From Halomonas sp. 25-S5 (lineage in GTDB: Bacteria; Pseudomonadota; Gammaproteobacteria; Pseudomonadales; Halomonadaceae): a stretch of 64,000 bases of DNA. The position numbers were made by a program, and so were the translations under genes. The notes under the pieces were generated by a model that saw only the letters and a list, made by a program, of their open reading frames with translations, did no database searches and was not told the origin of the DNA. Positions 46,640-57,383 of this stretch are shown here, in pieces (position 1 is the first letter of the stretch; every line of letters begins with the position of its first letter). The stretch lies in contig NZ_JARANV010000009.1 in assembly GCF_029889845.1 (NCBI RefSeq), forward strand, positions 62,001-126,000, read 5' to 3'.

Positions 46640-49600
46640 ATGCAACACGTCGCACACGAGGAGACCCGCCAGGATCTGCTTAAGCAACTCGAGGAGCGGC
46701 TGCAAGGCCGTCTGGACGAAGACAAGGCCGCCCAAGTCGGTGCCTTCGCCCGCCACTTCTATGCCACGGTACCGCTCGATGACCTGGCCGACCGCCGTCT
46801 CGACGACATCTATGGCGCCACCCTCGCCGTATGGCACTTCCTGCAGCAATTCGATCCTGCCGATCCCAAGGTGCGGGTGTTCAACCCCGACTTCGAGCAG
46901 CATGGCTGGCAGTCCACACACACCTTCATCGCCGTGCTCCACGAGGACATGCCCTTCCTGGTCGACTCGGTACGCATCGAGCTCAACCGGCGGGGCATGA
47001 CCGTCCACGCCATCCACAATGCGGTGCTGGCGACGGAGCGCGACGGCCAGCATCGGCTCAACCGGGTCACTCCGACCCGGCAGGCCGATGCCCCGCAAGG
47101 CCGAGAGTCGCTGATCGCCATCGAGGTCGACCGCCACTCGGACCCGGCGCTGCTCGAGGACATCGAGGCGAGCCTGCAGGAAATCCTTCGCGACGTGCGC
47201 ACCGCGGTGGCCGACTTCGAGCCGATGCGCGAGCAGGCCCGGGCGGCTGTCACCGAGCTCAAGGCCTCGCGCCCGGAGCAGGTCGATGCCGGCGATCACG
47301 AGGAGGCCATCGCCTTTCTCGAATGGCTGCTGCATGACAACTTCACCTTCCTCGGCTACGACGAGTATGTCGTCCACGAGGCCGATGGGCGGCAGCGCCT
47401 CGACCGGGTCGACGAGAGCAAGCTGGGCGTGTTCCGCCTCGACCAGCCCCGCTACCAGGAGCGTATCCGCACCGACCAGGGCGTCGAGGGGGACCACTAC
47501 GTGCTGGTCCCCCAGCTGCTGTCGTTCGCCAAGAGCGCCCATCATGCGCGGATCCATCGCCCGACCTATCCCGACTACATCTCGATCGATCGCTACGACG
47601 ACCAGGGGCGGGTGATCGGCGAGCGCCGCTTCCTCGGCCTGTTCACCGCCACCGTCTACAACGAGTCGCCGCGCAACGTGCCCATCCTGCGTCGCAAGCT
47701 CAAGACGGTGATGGACAAGTCCGGCTTCAACCCCAAGGGACACAACGGCAAGCACCTGCTGCACATCCTCGAGGTCTATCCGCGCGACGATCTCTTCCAG
47801 ATTGACACCGACGAGCTGACCCAGACGGCCCTGGGCATCCTCGACATGCGCGAGCGGCGCCGGGTGCGACTGTTCATCCGCGAGGACCGCTCCGGCAAGT
47901 TCTACTCCTGCCTGGCCTTCGTGCCACGCGATGTGTTCTCCACCGAGCTGCGTCTGCGCACCCAGGCCCTGCTCTGCGAGGAACTCGACGCCACCTTCGG
48001 CGATTTCAACACCTACCTCTCGGAGTCGGTGCTGGCCCGCATCCAGTTCATCCTGCGCTTCAAGGGGGACCAGCCCGCCGACTACGACCTGCGACGCCTG
48101 GAAGTCAAGCTGGCGACCCTGGCCCGCAACTGGCGCGACGACCTCCAAGGCGCCGCCATCGAGGGATTCGGCGAGGAGCAGGCCAACCTGCTGATGGACC
48201 GCTTCCGCGATGCCTTCCCCGCCAGCTATCGCGACGACTTTTCGGCGCGTACCGCGGTCTACGACCTGCAGCACATCAGCGAGCTTGATGACGGCTGTCC
48301 GCTGGCGCTCTCCCTCTACCGGCTGGTCGAGGAGGAGGGCAGCGGGGTCAACCTCAAGCTGTTCCACCGTGACCAGCCCATCCCGCTCTCCGACGTGCTG
48401 CCGATGATGGAGAACCTGGGGCTGCGGGTGATCGGCGAGCGCCCCTACGAGCTGCAGGCCAGCGACGGCAGCTACTGGATTCACGACTTCGATCTGGAGC
48501 ACCACACCAGTACCGAGGTCAATCTGCAGGAGATGCGCGGGCCCTTCGTCGAGGCCTTCCAGCGGATCTGGAACGGGGAAGCTGACAACGACCCCTTCAA
48601 CCGGCTGATCATCGGCGCCAACCTGGACTGGCGCGAGGTGGCCATGCTGCGAGGCTATGCCCGCTATCTCAAGCAGATCCGCTTCGGTGTCTCCCAGGAC
48701 TACATGGCCACCACCCTGGTCAACCATCCGGAGATCACCCGTGAGCTGGTGACGCTCTTCGAGCTGCGCTTCGATCCAGCCCAGCGCCCGCCGGAAGGTG
48801 AGATCGATAACTGCATGGCGCGTATCATCCGGCTGCTCGACGATGTCGCCAGCCTCAATGATGACCAGCTGCTGCGCCGCTACATGGAGCTGATCCAGGC
48901 GACCCAGCGCACCAACTACTACCAGCGGGGCGACGATGGCCGTCACAAGGACTACATGTCCTTCAAGATGGAGCCTTCCCGGGTCACCGGCATGCCCAAG
49001 CCGCGGCCGGCCTACGAGATATTCGTCGGCTCGCCGCGCGTGGAGGGGGTGCACCTGCGCGGTGGCAAGGTCGCGCGGGGCGGGTTGCGTTGGTCCGACC
49101 GCTTCGAGGATTTCCGCACCGAGGTGCTCGGCCTGGTCAAGGCGCAGCAGGTCAAGAACGCCGTGATCGTGCCGGTGGGCGCCAAGGGTGGCTTCGTCTG
49201 CAAGCGCCTTCCTGAGGGAGGTGACCGCGATGCCCTCCAGCAGGAGGGCATCGCCTGCTACAAGACCTTCATCCGTGCCCTGCTCGACGTCACCGACAAC
49301 CGCGTGGGGGGCGAGATCGTGCCGCCTCGCGACGTGGTGCGCCACGATGACGACGACGCCTATCTGGTGGTGGCCGCTGACAAGGGCACCGCGACCTTCT
49401 CCGACATCGCCAACGAGATCTCGGCCGAGTACGGCCACTGGCTGGGCGATGCTTTCGCCTCGGGCGGGGCCAACGGCTACGACCACAAGAAGATGGGCAT
49501 CACCGCCAAGGGGGGCTGGGAGTCGGTCAAGCGCCACTTCCGTGGCTTGGGGCTGAACACCCAGGAGGACGAGTTCACGGTGCTCGGCATCGGTGACATG

Positions 49601-51481
49601 GCGGGCGACGTCTTCGGCAACGGTATGCTGCTCTCCGACAGGATCCGCCTGGTGGGGGCCTTCAACCATCTGCATATCTTCGTCGATCCGACCCCGGACG
49701 TGGCGGCGAGCTTCGCCGAGCGCCAGCGCCTGTTCGCCCTGCCGCGCTCCAGCTGGGAAGACTACAACGCCGAGTTGATCTCCGAGGGCGGCGGGGTGTT
49801 CAAGCGCTCGGCCAAGACCGTCCCCATCTCCAAGCAGATGAAGGCGCTGTTCGGCATCAAGGAGGACAAGCTCGCCCCCAACGAGCTGATCCGCGCCATG
49901 CTCAAGTCACGGGTCGACCTGCTGTGGAACGGCGGGATCGGGACCTACGTCAAGAGCAGCGAGGAGACCGACGCCCAGGTGGGAGACAAGGCCAACGACG
50001 GCCTGCGCATCGATGGCCGCGAGCTACAGTGCCGGGTCATCGGCGAGGGCGGCAACCTCGGCCTCACCCAGCGCGGGCGCATGGAAGCGTCCGCCCGGGG
50101 CATCCGGGTCAACACCGATTTCATCGACAACGCCGGCGGGGTCAACTGCTCCGACCATGAGGTCAACATCAAGATCCTCATCGATGAGGTGGTCAAGCGT
50201 GGAGACATGACCGAGAAGCAACGCAACCAGCTGCTCGCCGACATGACCGGTGAAGTCTCCGACCTGGTGCTGCTGGACAACTATCGCCAGACCCAGGCGC
50301 TGGATCTCGCCGAGCTCCTCTCCCGGCAGGGCATCGGGCCCTTCCGGCGCTTCATCAGCGAGCTGGAGGCCGCCGGCCAGATCGACCGCGAGCTCGAGTT
50401 CCTGCCCGACGACGAGGTGCTCAAGGAGCGCGCCGCCAACGAGCAGGGGATGTTGCTGCCGGAGCTCTCGGTGCTGATCTCCTACGCCAAGAGCGTGCTC
50501 AAGGGCGACCTGATCGCCTCTGACGTGCCCGACGACCCGACCATCGTCAAGTTCGTCGAGCGGATCTTCCCCGGGGTGCTGGTCGAGCGCTACAAGCAGG
50601 AGATGTACGACCACCGCCTGAAGCGCGAGATCGTCGCCACCCAGGTCGCCAACGACCTGGTCGATCACATGGGCATCGTCTTCGTGCGCCGGCTGATCGA
50701 TTCCACCGGCGCCGACCGTGCCACTATCGCCCGCTCCTACGTGGTCGCGCGTGACAGCTTCCAGCTGCCGCGCCTCTGGGAGCAGATCGAGGCGCTGGAC
50801 AACCTGGTGCCCAGCGCCGTGCAGTACGCCATGATGCTCGACCTGATGCGCATGCTGCGTCGTGCCACCCGTTGGTTCCTGCGCAATCGCACCGGCATGA
50901 ATACCCGGGATGCCATCGATTTCTTCGCCCCGCGCCTGGCAAAGCTGCAGGAGAACATCGGCAAGCGCCTGCGCGGCGAAGAGCTCGAGGCCTGGGAGGC
51001 CCGCCGCAACGAGCTCATGGAGGCCGGCGTGCCACAGGCCCTGGCCTCTACCGTGGCCGCCGCCGGCAGCCTCTACGCGGCACTCGGCATCATCCAGGCG
51101 GCCCGCCAGACCAACGAGAAGCCCCAGCGTGTCGCCGAGGTGTACTACGAGATCGGCGATCGCCTGGAGCTGCCGTGGATGATCCAGCAGATCACCGATC
51201 TCAAGGTGCGCGACAGCTGGCAGGCTCAGGCCCGTGAGACCTTCCGCGACGACATCGATCGCCAGCAGCTGGCGCTGACCATCAGCGTGCTGGGCATGGA
51301 TGACGGCCCCAGGGATTCCACCGAGCGGGTCGAACAGTGGCTCTCGCTGCACCAGGGCATGCACCAGCGCTGGTGTCGCCTGCTCGAGGAGGTGAGCAGC
51401 GGCGCCCATGGCGGCTTCCCGCTCTTCGCGGTGGCCGTACGCGAATTGGTCGACCTGGCCGAGAGCAATCGTGAGACCTGA
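46640..51481 (+). CDS. gdhB: NAD-specific glutamate dehydrogenase, large 180-kDa type
   Basis: This enzyme deaminates glutamate to 2-oxoglutarate and ammonia with NAD, a catabolic role. The 1613-aa length matches the GDH-180 class first known from Streptomyces and Pseudomonas. Long N-terminal regulatory segments (residues 1-700) precede the catalytic region with [77 protein letters not shown] and [19 protein letters not shown]. The C-terminal 400 residues are helical. With gabT and gabD it connects glutamate and GABA to the TCA cycle. Confidence 0.96.
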   Translation: MQHVAHEETRQDLLKQLEERLQGRLDEDKAAQVGAFARHFYATVPLDDLADRRLDDIYGATLAVWHFLQQFDPADPKVRVFNPDFEQHGWQSTHTFIAVLHEDMPFLVDSVRIELNRRGMTVHAIHNAVLATERDGQHRLNRVTPTRQADAPQGRESLIAIEVDRHSDPALLEDIEASLQEILRDVRTAVADFEPMREQARAAVTELKASRPEQVDAGDHEEAIAFLEWLLHDNFTFLGYDEYVVHEADGRQRLDRVDESKLGVFRLDQPRYQERIRTDQGVEGDHYVLVPQLLSFAKSAHHARIHRPTYPDYISIDRYDDQGRVIGERRFLGLFTATVYNESPRNVPILRRKLKTVMDKSGFNPKGHNGKHLLHILEVYPRDDLFQIDTDELTQTALGILDMRERRRVRLFIREDRSGKFYSCLAFVPRDVFSTELRLRTQALLCEELDATFGDFNTYLSESVLARIQFILRFKGDQPADYDLRRLEVKLATLARNWRDDLQGAAIEGFGEEQANLLMDRFRDAFPASYRDDFSARTAVYDLQHISELDDGCPLALSLYRLVEEEGSGVNLKLFHRDQPIPLSDVLPMMENLGLRVIGERPYELQASDGSYWIHDFDLEHHTSTEVNLQEMRGPFVEAFQRIWNGEADNDPFNRLIIGANLDWREVAMLRGYARYLKQIRFGVSQDYMATTLVNHPEITRELVTLFELRFDPAQRPPEGEIDNCMARIIRLLDDVASLNDDQLLRRYMELIQATQRTNYYQRGDDGRHKDYMSFKMEPSRVTGMPKPRPAYEIFVGSPRVEGVHLRGGKVARGGLRWSDRFEDFRTEVLGLVKAQQVKNAVIVPVGAKGGFVCKRLPEGGDRDALQQEGIACYKTFIRALLDVTDNRVGGEIVPPRDVVRHDDDDAYLVVAADKGTATFSDIANEISAEYGHWLGDAFASGGANGYDHKKMGITAKGGWESVKRHFRGLGLNTQEDEFTVLGIGDMAGDVFGNGMLLSDRIRLVGAFNHLHIFVDPTPDVAASFAERQRLFALPRSSWEDYNAELISEGGGVFKRSAKTVPISKQMKALFGIKEDKLAPNELIRAMLKSRVDLLWNGGIGTYVKSSEETDAQVGDKANDGLRIDGRELQCRVIGEGGNLGLTQRGRMEASARGIRVNTDFIDNAGGVNCSDHEVNIKILIDEVVKRGDMTEKQRNQLLADMTGEVSDLVLLDNYRQTQALDLAELLSRQGIGPFRRFISELEAAGQIDRELEFLPDDEVLKERAANEQGMLLPELSVLISYAKSVLKGDLIASDVPDDPTIVKFVERIFPGVLVERYKQEMYDHRLKREIVATQVANDLVDHMGIVFVRRLIDSTGADRATIARSYVVARDSFQLPRLWEQIEALDNLVPSAVQYAMMLDLMRMLRRATRWFLRNRTGMNTRDAIDFFAPRLAKLQENIGKRLRGEELEAWEARRNELMEAGVPQALASTVAAAGSLYAALGIIQAARQTNEKPQRVAEVYYEIGDRLELPWMIQQITDLKVRDSWQAQARETFRDDIDRQQLALTISVLGMDDGPRDSTERVEQWLSLHQGMHQRWCRLLEEVSSGAHGGFPLFAVAVRELVDLAESNRET

Positions 51482-51502
51482 TCGGTCGGTGTTCTCATGG
51501 CC

Positions 51503-51543
51503 ATCAACAACAACCCCCGCCATCGGCGGGGGTTGTTGTTGAT
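51503..51543. terminator. Bidirectional terminator between NAD-GDH and mgtE
   Basis: A 19-bp perfect stem, ATCAACAACAACCCCCGCC with loop ATC and its exact complement, sits between convergent genes. The far arm ends GTTGTTGTTGAT, giving a T/G-rich run on both strands. Confidence 0.88.
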
Positions 51544-51570
51544 AGGGGCAGGTGTCAGACGGGGCAGCGG

Positions 51571-52923
51571 TTACAGCAGGAACAGCGTGGCCAGTCCCAG
51601 GAACGCCATGAAGCCCACCACGTCGGTCACCGTGGTCAGGATCACCGACCCCGAGAGGGCGGGATCGATACCCGAGCGCTTGAGCATCAGCGGGATGACG
51701 ATGCCGGCGATGCCGGCGGCCAGCATGTTGATCACGAGTGCCGCGGCGATGATGACGCCGATGGCGATGCTGTCGAACCACAGCACCGCGAGCACGGCCA
51801 CCACCAGCGACCAGAGCACGCCGTTGAGGGCGGCGATGCCGATCTCCTTGCGCAGCAGCCAGCTGCTGTTGGTGCGACTGATCTGGCCCAGGGCCAGGCC
51901 GCGGATCGCCAGGGTCAGGGTCTGGCTGCCGGCGATGCCGCCCATGCTGGCGACGATGGGCATCAGCACCGCGAGGGCCACGATCTTGTCCAGGGCATCC
52001 TCGAAGCGGCCGATGACCCAGGAGGCCAGGAAGGCGGTGAGCAGGTTGATGCCCAGCCATACGGCGCGTCGCTTGGCGCTGGGCATCACCGGCGCGAAGA
52101 GGTCTTCCTCCTCGTCCAGGCCGGCCATGTTCATCAGTGCCTGCTCGGAGTTCTCGCGGATCACGTCGACGATATCGTCGATGACGATGCGCCCGAGCAG
52201 AAGGCCGGTCTCGTCGACCACCGGCGCGGAGACCAGGTCGTGGGTCTGGAAGAGGGTGGCCACGTCACGGGAGTGCATGGTCACCTGGATGCTGTCCACC
52301 TCGTGGTCCATCAGGTCGGCGACGGCCATCTCGGGGTCGTTGGACACCAGGCGAGCCAGCGGCAGCACTCCGACGAAGAAGCCGTTGCGGTCGACCACCA
52401 TCAGCGCATGGGTGTTGTCGGGCACCGTCTCCTTCCAGCGCAGGAAGCGCTTGACCGTCTCCAGGCTGACGTCGGCGCGCACGGCGATGGTGTCGGTGCG
52501 CATCAGGCGGCCGGCGCTGTCCTCCTCGAAGGAGAGCGTCTCCTGCAGCCGGCTGCGCTGCAGCTCGTCCATCGAGCGCAGCATGTCCTCGGCCACCTGC
52601 TGGGGCAGGTCCTCGAAGATCTCGGCGAGGTCCGTGGTATCGAGACCCGAGGTGGCGGCCACGATCTCGGCAGGGTCCATGTCATCGATGAGGGTGCTGC
52701 GCACCTCGTCGTGCACGTGAAGCAGGACCTCGCCGTCGACCTCGCCCGGTACCCGCTCCCACAGCTTGATGCGCGCTGTTGGCGGCAGCGACTCCAGCAG
52801 CAGGGCGACCTCCGCCGGCTCCAGGTCGGCCAGGACGTCGTCGACGGCATCGAGCCGCTCGTCACTCAGCGCCCGGTGAATGCGGGACAGGCGGTCCTCG
52901 AGGGTTTCGGTGGTATCGGCCAT
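51571..52923 (-). CDS. mgtE: Magnesium transporter MgtE
   Basis: MgtE is a dimeric Mg2+ channel. The 450-aa product has the full layout. The MgtE N domain spans residues about 20-125 ([19 protein letters not shown]). Two CBS domains span about 130-255 ([19 protein letters not shown] and [24 protein letters not shown]). Five C-terminal membrane helices include [25 protein letters not shown] and [26 protein letters not shown] precedes the ATG by 8 bases. It is divergent from pyrD. Cytosolic magnesium gating through the N and CBS domains is known for the family. Confidence 0.95.
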   Translation of the reverse strand: MADTTETLEDRLSRIHRALSDERLDAVDDVLADLEPAEVALLLESLPPTARIKLWERVPGEVDGEVLLHVHDEVRSTLIDDMDPAEIVAATSGLDTTDLAEIFEDLPQQVAEDMLRSMDELQRSRLQETLSFEEDSAGRLMRTDTIAVRADVSLETVKRFLRWKETVPDNTHALMVVDRNGFFVGVLPLARLVSNDPEMAVADLMDHEVDSIQVTMHSRDVATLFQTHDLVSAPVVDETGLLLGRIVIDDIVDVIRENSEQALMNMAGLDEEEDLFAPVMPSAKRRAVWLGINLLTAFLASWVIGRFEDALDKIVALAVLMPIVASMGGIAGSQTLTLAIRGLALGQISRTNSSWLLRKEIGIAALNGVLWSLVVAVLAVLWFDSIAIGVIIAAALVINMLAAGIAGIVIPLMLKRSGIDPALSGSVILTTVTDVVGFMAFLGLATLFLL

Positions 52924-53080
52924 ATGGATCTCCCTGGCTTGTTAGGCTGCACGGCCCACCCGGCCGTGATCGCCGCGACGTTGCCTACAGTAGATCACAG
53001 AACGGCCCCTGGCTGCCCCGCGGGGCCGCAGGTCGTCGGGCGCCTGGCGAGGCGTCGGCGTCGTGTCCCGCCCGCGGCAC

Positions 53081-53089
53081 TGCTATACT
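53081..53089 (+). promoter_or_regulatory. Extended -10 promoter element for pyrD
   Basis: TGCTATACT, with the same context as at icd (TGCTATACTCTGCG), lies 36 bp before the pyrD ATG. No good -35 is visible. Confidence 0.6.
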
Positions 53090-53124
53090 CTGCGGCCCCG
53101 TTCGCCCCCTTGCCCGGAGTCGCC

Positions 53125-54150
53125 ATGTATTCGCTCGCCCGTTCGCTGCTGTTTCGCCTGGACGCCGAGACCGCCCACGGAGTCGCCCTGAAGGGGCTCG
53201 ACCTGGCCGATCGCCTGGGCCTGGCGGAGCGACTCGGCGGCGGGCGGGTCGAGGACCCGGTTGAGCTGATGGGGCTGCACTTTCCCAACCGGGTGGGCCT
53301 GGCCGCCGGGCTGGACAAGAACGCCGACCATCTCGATGCCCTGGGCGCGCTGGGCTTCGGCTTCGTCGAGGTGGGCACGGTGACCCCCCTGCCCCAGGAC
53401 GGCAACCCCCGGCCGCGGCTGTTCCGCCTGCCCGAGGCCGGCGCCATCATCAACCGCATGGGCTTCAACAACGCCGGGGTGGATCACCTGGTCGCCCGTG
53501 TGCGGGCGAGCCGCTACGCCGGGGTGATCGGCATCAACATCGGCAAGAACCTCACCACCCCGGTGGAGCAGGCGGTGGACGACTACCTGACCTGCCTGCG
53601 CAAGGTACATGGCCAGGCGCACTACATCACGGTGAACCTCTCCTCGCCCAATACCCCGGGGCTGCGCAATCTGCAGTTCGGCGAGCACCTGGATGCGCTG
53701 CTCGGTGCCCTGCGCGAGGAGGGGAGCCGGCTCGACGCGTCGTCCGGTCGCCGCCTCCCGCTGGCGGTGAAGATCGCCCCCGACATGAGCCCCGAGGAGG
53801 TCGGCCTGGTGGCCCGCTCCCTCGAGGCGAATGCCATCGATGCAGTGATCGCCACCAACACCACCGTCTCCCGCGAGGCGGTGGCGGGGCTTGTGCATGC
53901 CGACGAGCAGGGCGGGCTCTCCGGTCGGCCGGTATTCGAGCCGTCGAACACGGTGATCCGCGAACTGCGCCGCCGGCTTCCCGGCATGCCGATCATCGGC
54001 GTGGGCGGCATCGACAGCGGCGAGGCGGCGGTGGCCAAGGTGGCGGCCGGCGCCGACCTGGTGCAGCTCTATTCGGGCTTCATCTATCGCGGGCCGGCGC
54101 TGGTGGGGGAGTGTGCCCGGGCGCTGCAGGCACGTTTCGCCGGGCAGTGA
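53125..54150 (+). CDS. pyrD: Dihydroorotate dehydrogenase (quinone), class 2
   Basis: PyrD oxidises dihydroorotate to orotate at the inner membrane, passing electrons from FMN to quinone. The 341-aa product has the class 2 N-terminal amphipathic helices ([18 protein letters not shown]), [41 protein letters not shown], the catalytic serine in [16 protein letters not shown], and [36 protein letters not shown] precedes the ATG. The frame is open far upstream antisense to mgtE, which is rejected. Confidence 0.97.
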   Translation: MYSLARSLLFRLDAETAHGVALKGLDLADRLGLAERLGGGRVEDPVELMGLHFPNRVGLAAGLDKNADHLDALGALGFGFVEVGTVTPLPQDGNPRPRLFRLPEAGAIINRMGFNNAGVDHLVARVRASRYAGVIGINIGKNLTTPVEQAVDDYLTCLRKVHGQAHYITVNLSSPNTPGLRNLQFGEHLDALLGALREEGSRLDASSGRRLPLAVKIAPDMSPEEVGLVARSLEANAIDAVIATNTTVSREAVAGLVHADEQGGLSGRPVFEPSNTVIRELRRRLPGMPIIGVGGIDSGEAAVAKVAAGADLVQLYSGFIYRGPALVGECARALQARFAGQ

Positions 54151-54173
54151 GGGCCCGGCGGGCGGCCACTAAA

Positions 54174-54198
54174 AAGCCCATGGCATGGCCATGGGCTT
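54174..54198. terminator. Terminator between pyrD and rmf
   Basis: AAGCCCATGGC pairs exactly with GCCATGGGCTT around ATG. On the minus strand the stem is followed by TTTT, making it a good terminator for rmf; it can also serve pyrD. Confidence 0.85.
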
Positions 54199-54252
54199 GA
54201 TATGTTCGTCAACACCTCTGACGATGGGCTGATGACCCGGTGAATGCGGGGG

Positions 54253-54459
54253 TCACATCACCATGGGGTTCTTGTGAATGCCGGAGACTCCCGTCATGCC
54301 GGACCATTGATCCCCACGACCTTCACGCCAACCGCTCATCCAGTACTCGCGTAGATTGATTTCCTGACTTGGACAGTCATCGCGGGAACGACCTGAGAGA
54401 CCCGCCTTGTACCCATGAACATAGGCACGCTGGAAGCGATCACGTTTCTGTCGTTTCAT
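54253..54459 (-). CDS. rmf: Ribosome modulation factor
   Basis: Rmf converts 70S ribosomes into inactive 100S dimers in stationary phase. The 68-aa product matches E. coli Rmf over its first 45 residues (MKRQKRDRFQRAYVHGYKAG, then DDCPSQEINLREYWMSGWREG) and has about 13 extra C-terminal residues (SGMTGVSGIHKNPMVM). AGAGGTAG precedes the ATG by 6 bases. A candidate promoter lies about 155 bp upstream, giving a long leader that carries a 16-bp perfect palindrome. Confidence 0.96.
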   Translation of the reverse strand: MKRQKRDRFQRAYVHGYKAGLSGRSRDDCPSQEINLREYWMSGWREGRGDQWSGMTGVSGIHKNPMVM

Positions 54460-54493
54460 TGGACTACCTCTTGATGAAGGTACCGATCAGAAC

Positions 54494-54509
54494 CCGGTCT
54501 CGAGACCGG
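54494..54509. promoter_or_regulatory. 16-bp perfect palindrome in the rmf leader
   Basis: CCGGTCTCGAGACCGG begins 35 bp upstream of the rmf start. As RNA it could form a stem near the ribosome binding site; as DNA it could be an operator. Confidence 0.65.
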
Positions 54510-54614
54510 ACTCATGTTGCCCGGGCGACATCGGTCTCTGCGGCAACTCCGTGCTGCACGACGACTCGAGGCCCGCTGACAGAACGCATGCGTCATTCAG
54601 TAGCTACTCACCCA

Positions 54615-54644
54615 TTGATAGCCCAGGATGACGACGATTGTCGA
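54615..54644 (-). promoter_or_regulatory. Candidate sigma70-like promoter for rmf
   Basis: On the minus strand TCGACA and TATCAA are spaced 18 bases. Transcription would start near 54608, giving a leader of about 150 bases. The match is moderate, and a stress-sigma promoter elsewhere in this 261-bp gap is possible. Confidence 0.35.
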
Positions 54645-54720
54645 CCGATGATTTGTAACAAGGCGTTCACTTGCCCGTCACGCCTTCACCCCGGCTAGGC
54701 CCCACGCCGATGGATATGTC

Positions 54721-56928
54721 ATGACTGAACTGCACTCCCCTGATTCACTCGATCTTCTGGCCACCTGCCCGCGGGGCATCGAGCTGCTGCTGGCCGACGA
54801 GCTGGCCGCCCTGGGTGCCGTCCCCGGCAAGACCACGGTGGCCGGGGTCCACCTGCGCGCGAGCCTCGAGAGCGCCTACCGCATCTGCCTCTGGTCGCGG
54901 CTGGCCAACCGGCTGGTGCTCTGCCTGGCGCAGGAGGAGGGCATCGAGACCCCCGAGGCGCTGCGTGCCGCCGCCGCGGCCATCGACTGGCGGCGCCACC
55001 TCGCGCCGGGCGCGACCCTGGCGGTGGACTTCCACGGCCGCGCCGAGGCGATCCGCCACACCCGCTTCGGTGCCCAGACCGTCAAGGACGGCGTGGTCGA
55101 CCGCCTCCATGCCGAGGGCCGGCCGCGGCCCGACGTCGATACACGGCAGCCGGACCTGCGCCTCTATGCCCACCTGCACCGTGGGCGGCTGACCCTGGGC
55201 GTGGACCTCTCGGGCGACAGCCTCCACCGCCGTGGCTATCGCCGTGACGTGGGCCATGCGCCGCTCAAGGAGAACCTGGCCGCTGCCCTGCTGGTACGCG
55301 CCGGCTGGCCGGCGCTGGCCCGGGAGGGCGCACCGCTGGTCGACCCGCTGTGCGGTGCCGGTACTCTGCTGATCGAGGCCGCCCTGATGGCCGCCGACAT
55401 CGCCCCCGGCCTTGCCAGGGAGCGCTTCGGCTTTCACGGCTGGGTCGGCCACGACGAGCGCTGCTGGCGGGAGCTCAAGCGCGAGGCCGAGGCGCGGGCC
55501 AGCATCGGGCGCAAGCGCTGCCGCTCGCGGCTTTACGGCTTCGACGAGAGCCCCCCGGCGCTGGCCGCGGCGAAGGCCAACGCCATGCGTGCCGGCGTGC
55601 CGGCGCTGATCGAGCTCGAGGGGGCCTCCCTGGCCGGGCTCGCGCACCCCGAGGGGCTGCTCGACACTCACCGCGGGCTGGTGATCACCAACCCGCCCTA
55701 CGGCGAGCGCCTCGGCGAGCTTCCCGAACTGGTGCGCCTCTACGGCCAGCTCGGCGAGCGGGTCAAGCAGGCCTTCCCTGGCTGGCAGCTGGCGGTCTTC
55801 ACCGCCAACCCGGACCTCGGACATCGCATCGGGCTGCGGGCCCACAAGCAGTACTCGCTGCGCAACGGCCCGCTGGAGGCGAAGCTGCTGCTGATGGCGA
55901 TTCCCGAGGCGGAGGAGTCGCCCTCCGGGGAGGCCGTCTCCGCGCGCTCCGAGGGGGCGCAGATGTTCGCCAACCGCCTGGAGAAGAACCGCCGGCGGCT
56001 GAAGAAGTGGCTGAAGAAGAGCGGCGAGAGCTGCTACCGGCTCTATGATGCCGACATGCCCGAGTATGCCCTGGCCATCGACCTCTACGGCGACCGGGTG
56101 CACGTGCAGGAGTATGCGGCGCCGAAAACCGTCGATGCCGCCCAGGCCCAGAAGCGGCTGTTCGAGGCGCTGGGCGTGATTCCCGACGTGCTCGGTGTCG
56201 ACCCCGGTAAGGTCGTGGTCAAGCGTCGCGAGCGACAGAGCGGCAAGGCGCAGTACCACAAGCAGGCGGCCAGTGGTGAGCGCTTCGAGGTGCACGAGGG
56301 CCGGGCGCGGCTGTGGGTCAACCTGCGCGACTACCTGGACACCGGCCTGTTTCTCGACCATCGCCCGGTACGGCGCCTGCTTGGCGAGATGGCCCCCGGC
56401 AAGCGTTTCCTCAACCTCTTCTGCTATACCGGGGCCGCCACGGTTCAGGCCGCCCTGGGGTCACAGAAAGAGGGCACGGAGCCGGCCGGCGGGGCCAGCG
56501 AGAGCGTCAGCGTCGACCTCTCCAACACCTACCTGGAGTGGGCCCGGGACAACTTCGCCCTCAACCGGCTCGACCCGGGACGCCATCGGGTGGTGCGCGA
56601 CGACTGCCTGCGCTGGTTGGAGACCGCCGGCGGCGAGTTCGACCTGATCTTCCTGGATCCGCCAACCTTCTCCAATTCCAAGAAGATGGCCGATACCCTG
56701 GACGTCCAGCGCGACCACGGCCGGCTGGTGCGCCTGGCCATGGCACGCCTGGCGCCGGGGGGGACCCTGGTATTCTCCAACAATCAGCGGCGCTTCACGC
56801 TGGATGCGGACCTCGCCGAGCCGTTCCACGTCGAAGATATCTCGGCGAAGACGTTCGATCCTGACTTTCAACGCCGCCCCGATTTGCACCATGTGTTCCT
56901 GATCCGCCACCGGGAGGCCTCGGCATGA
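54721..56928 (+). CDS. rlmL: Bifunctional 23S rRNA guanine methyltransferase RlmKL
   Basis: RlmKL makes m2G2445 and m7G2069 of 23S rRNA. The 735-aa product has an N-terminal THUMP region (to about 155) and the RlmL methyltransferase with PLCGAGTLLIEAALMAADIAPG and VITNPPYGERLGE. The C-terminal RlmK methyltransferase has the SAM motif FLNLFCYTGAATVQAALG and catalytic LIFLDPPTFSNSKKMADTLDVQRDH. Its stop overlaps an ATG that opens a 28-codon mini-ORF derived from a second copy of its own 3' end. Confidence 0.96.
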   Translation: MTELHSPDSLDLLATCPRGIELLLADELAALGAVPGKTTVAGVHLRASLESAYRICLWSRLANRLVLCLAQEEGIETPEALRAAAAAIDWRRHLAPGATLAVDFHGRAEAIRHTRFGAQTVKDGVVDRLHAEGRPRPDVDTRQPDLRLYAHLHRGRLTLGVDLSGDSLHRRGYRRDVGHAPLKENLAAALLVRAGWPALAREGAPLVDPLCGAGTLLIEAALMAADIAPGLARERFGFHGWVGHDERCWRELKREAEARASIGRKRCRSRLYGFDESPPALAAAKANAMRAGVPALIELEGASLAGLAHPEGLLDTHRGLVITNPPYGERLGELPELVRLYGQLGERVKQAFPGWQLAVFTANPDLGHRIGLRAHKQYSLRNGPLEAKLLLMAIPEAEESPSGEAVSARSEGAQMFANRLEKNRRRLKKWLKKSGESCYRLYDADMPEYALAIDLYGDRVHVQEYAAPKTVDAAQAQKRLFEALGVIPDVLGVDPGKVVVKRRERQSGKAQYHKQAASGERFEVHEGRARLWVNLRDYLDTGLFLDHRPVRRLLGEMAPGKRFLNLFCYTGAATVQAALGSQKEGTEPAGGASESVSVDLSNTYLEWARDNFALNRLDPGRHRVVRDDCLRWLETAGGEFDLIFLDPPTFSNSKKMADTLDVQRDHGRLVRLAMARLAPGGTLVFSNNQRRFTLDADLAEPFHVEDISAKTFDPDFQRRPDLHHVFLIRHREASA

Positions 56929-57011
56929 AGCGTTCGATCCACTCTCTATCCGGCCAGCGTCGCCCGGACCTGCACCACGGCTTCCTGATCCGTCATCGGG
57001 AGGCGTCGTGA
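56925..57011 (+). pseudogene. Diverged duplicate of the rlmKL 3' end (28-codon mini-ORF)
   Basis: The last 17 codons (RRPDLHHGFLIRHREAS) repeat the RlmKL C-terminus RRPDLHHVFLIRHREASA. About 9 of 51 bases differ, nearly all at silent positions. An AAG(A)CGTTCGATCC segment further upstream is also duplicated with a one-base shift. The ATG overlaps the rlmKL stop, and the TGA overlaps the GTG of the next gene. The duplicate supplies the GGGAGG ribosome binding site of the glutaredoxin-like gene. It is most likely a remnant, not a functional protein, though it could act as a coupling leader. Confidence 0.85.
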
Positions 57012-57367
57012 TTCGGTTGAGCCTCTATACCACCCTGGGCTGCCACCTCTGCGAGCAGCTGGAGGCGTTGCTCGTGACTCTCTGCGCCGTGCCGTATCGG
57101 CTGGAGCGGGTCGAGATCAGCGAGGACGAGGGGCTGGTCGCGCGCTACGGGGTCCGTATCCCGGTCCTGGTGGACGAGGCGGGGCAGGAGCTGGATCGCG
57201 GCATGGAGCCCGACCGCCTGGCCGACTGGCTGGCGGCCAGGGGCTGGCTGGACGAGACGGCCTGGCAGCAGCTGCAGAAGCCGCTCAGTGGCGAGACGTC
57301 GCCCGGGGTGACGAAGAGGGCGGCGAAGGGCGCGACCCTGCGCGGCGGCAGGCGCTATCTGGGGTGA
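57008..57367 (+). CDS. Glutaredoxin family protein (DUF836-like)
   Basis: A 119-aa small thioredoxin-fold protein. The active site is TTLGCHLCEQLEALL (CxxC as CHLC). ISEDEGLVARYGVRIPVLVDEAGQEL supplies the cis-proline region. The C-terminal 35 residues are an extension (ETSPGVTKRAAKGATLRGGRRYLG), basic and probably disordered. The start is GTG with GGGAGG 4-5 bases upstream. It is coupled to rlmKL through the mini-ORF. A thiol redox or glutathione-linked role is inferred from the family only. Confidence 0.88.
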   Translation: MIRLSLYTTLGCHLCEQLEALLVTLCAVPYRLERVEISEDEGLVARYGVRIPVLVDEAGQELDRGMEPDRLADWLAARGWLDETAWQQLQKPLSGETSPGVTKRAAKGATLRGGRRYLG

Positions 57368-57383
57368 CCCGGGCTGCGCGCGG

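Noticed and set aside
46481-49675. A 1064-codon open frame on the minus strand
   Set aside because: It lies entirely antisense to the NAD-glutamate dehydrogenase gene, whose motifs are certain. Long antisense frames are expected at this GC content.
52240-53124. An N-terminal extension of PyrD
   Set aside because: The upstream frame is antisense to mgtE and spans the pyrD promoter. The normal class 2 PyrD N-terminus begins at 53125.
56925-57011. The 28-codon mini-ORF as a real small protein gene
   Set aside because: Its sequence is explained as a second copy of the rlmKL end. A leader or coupling role is possible, but a functional peptide is not supported.
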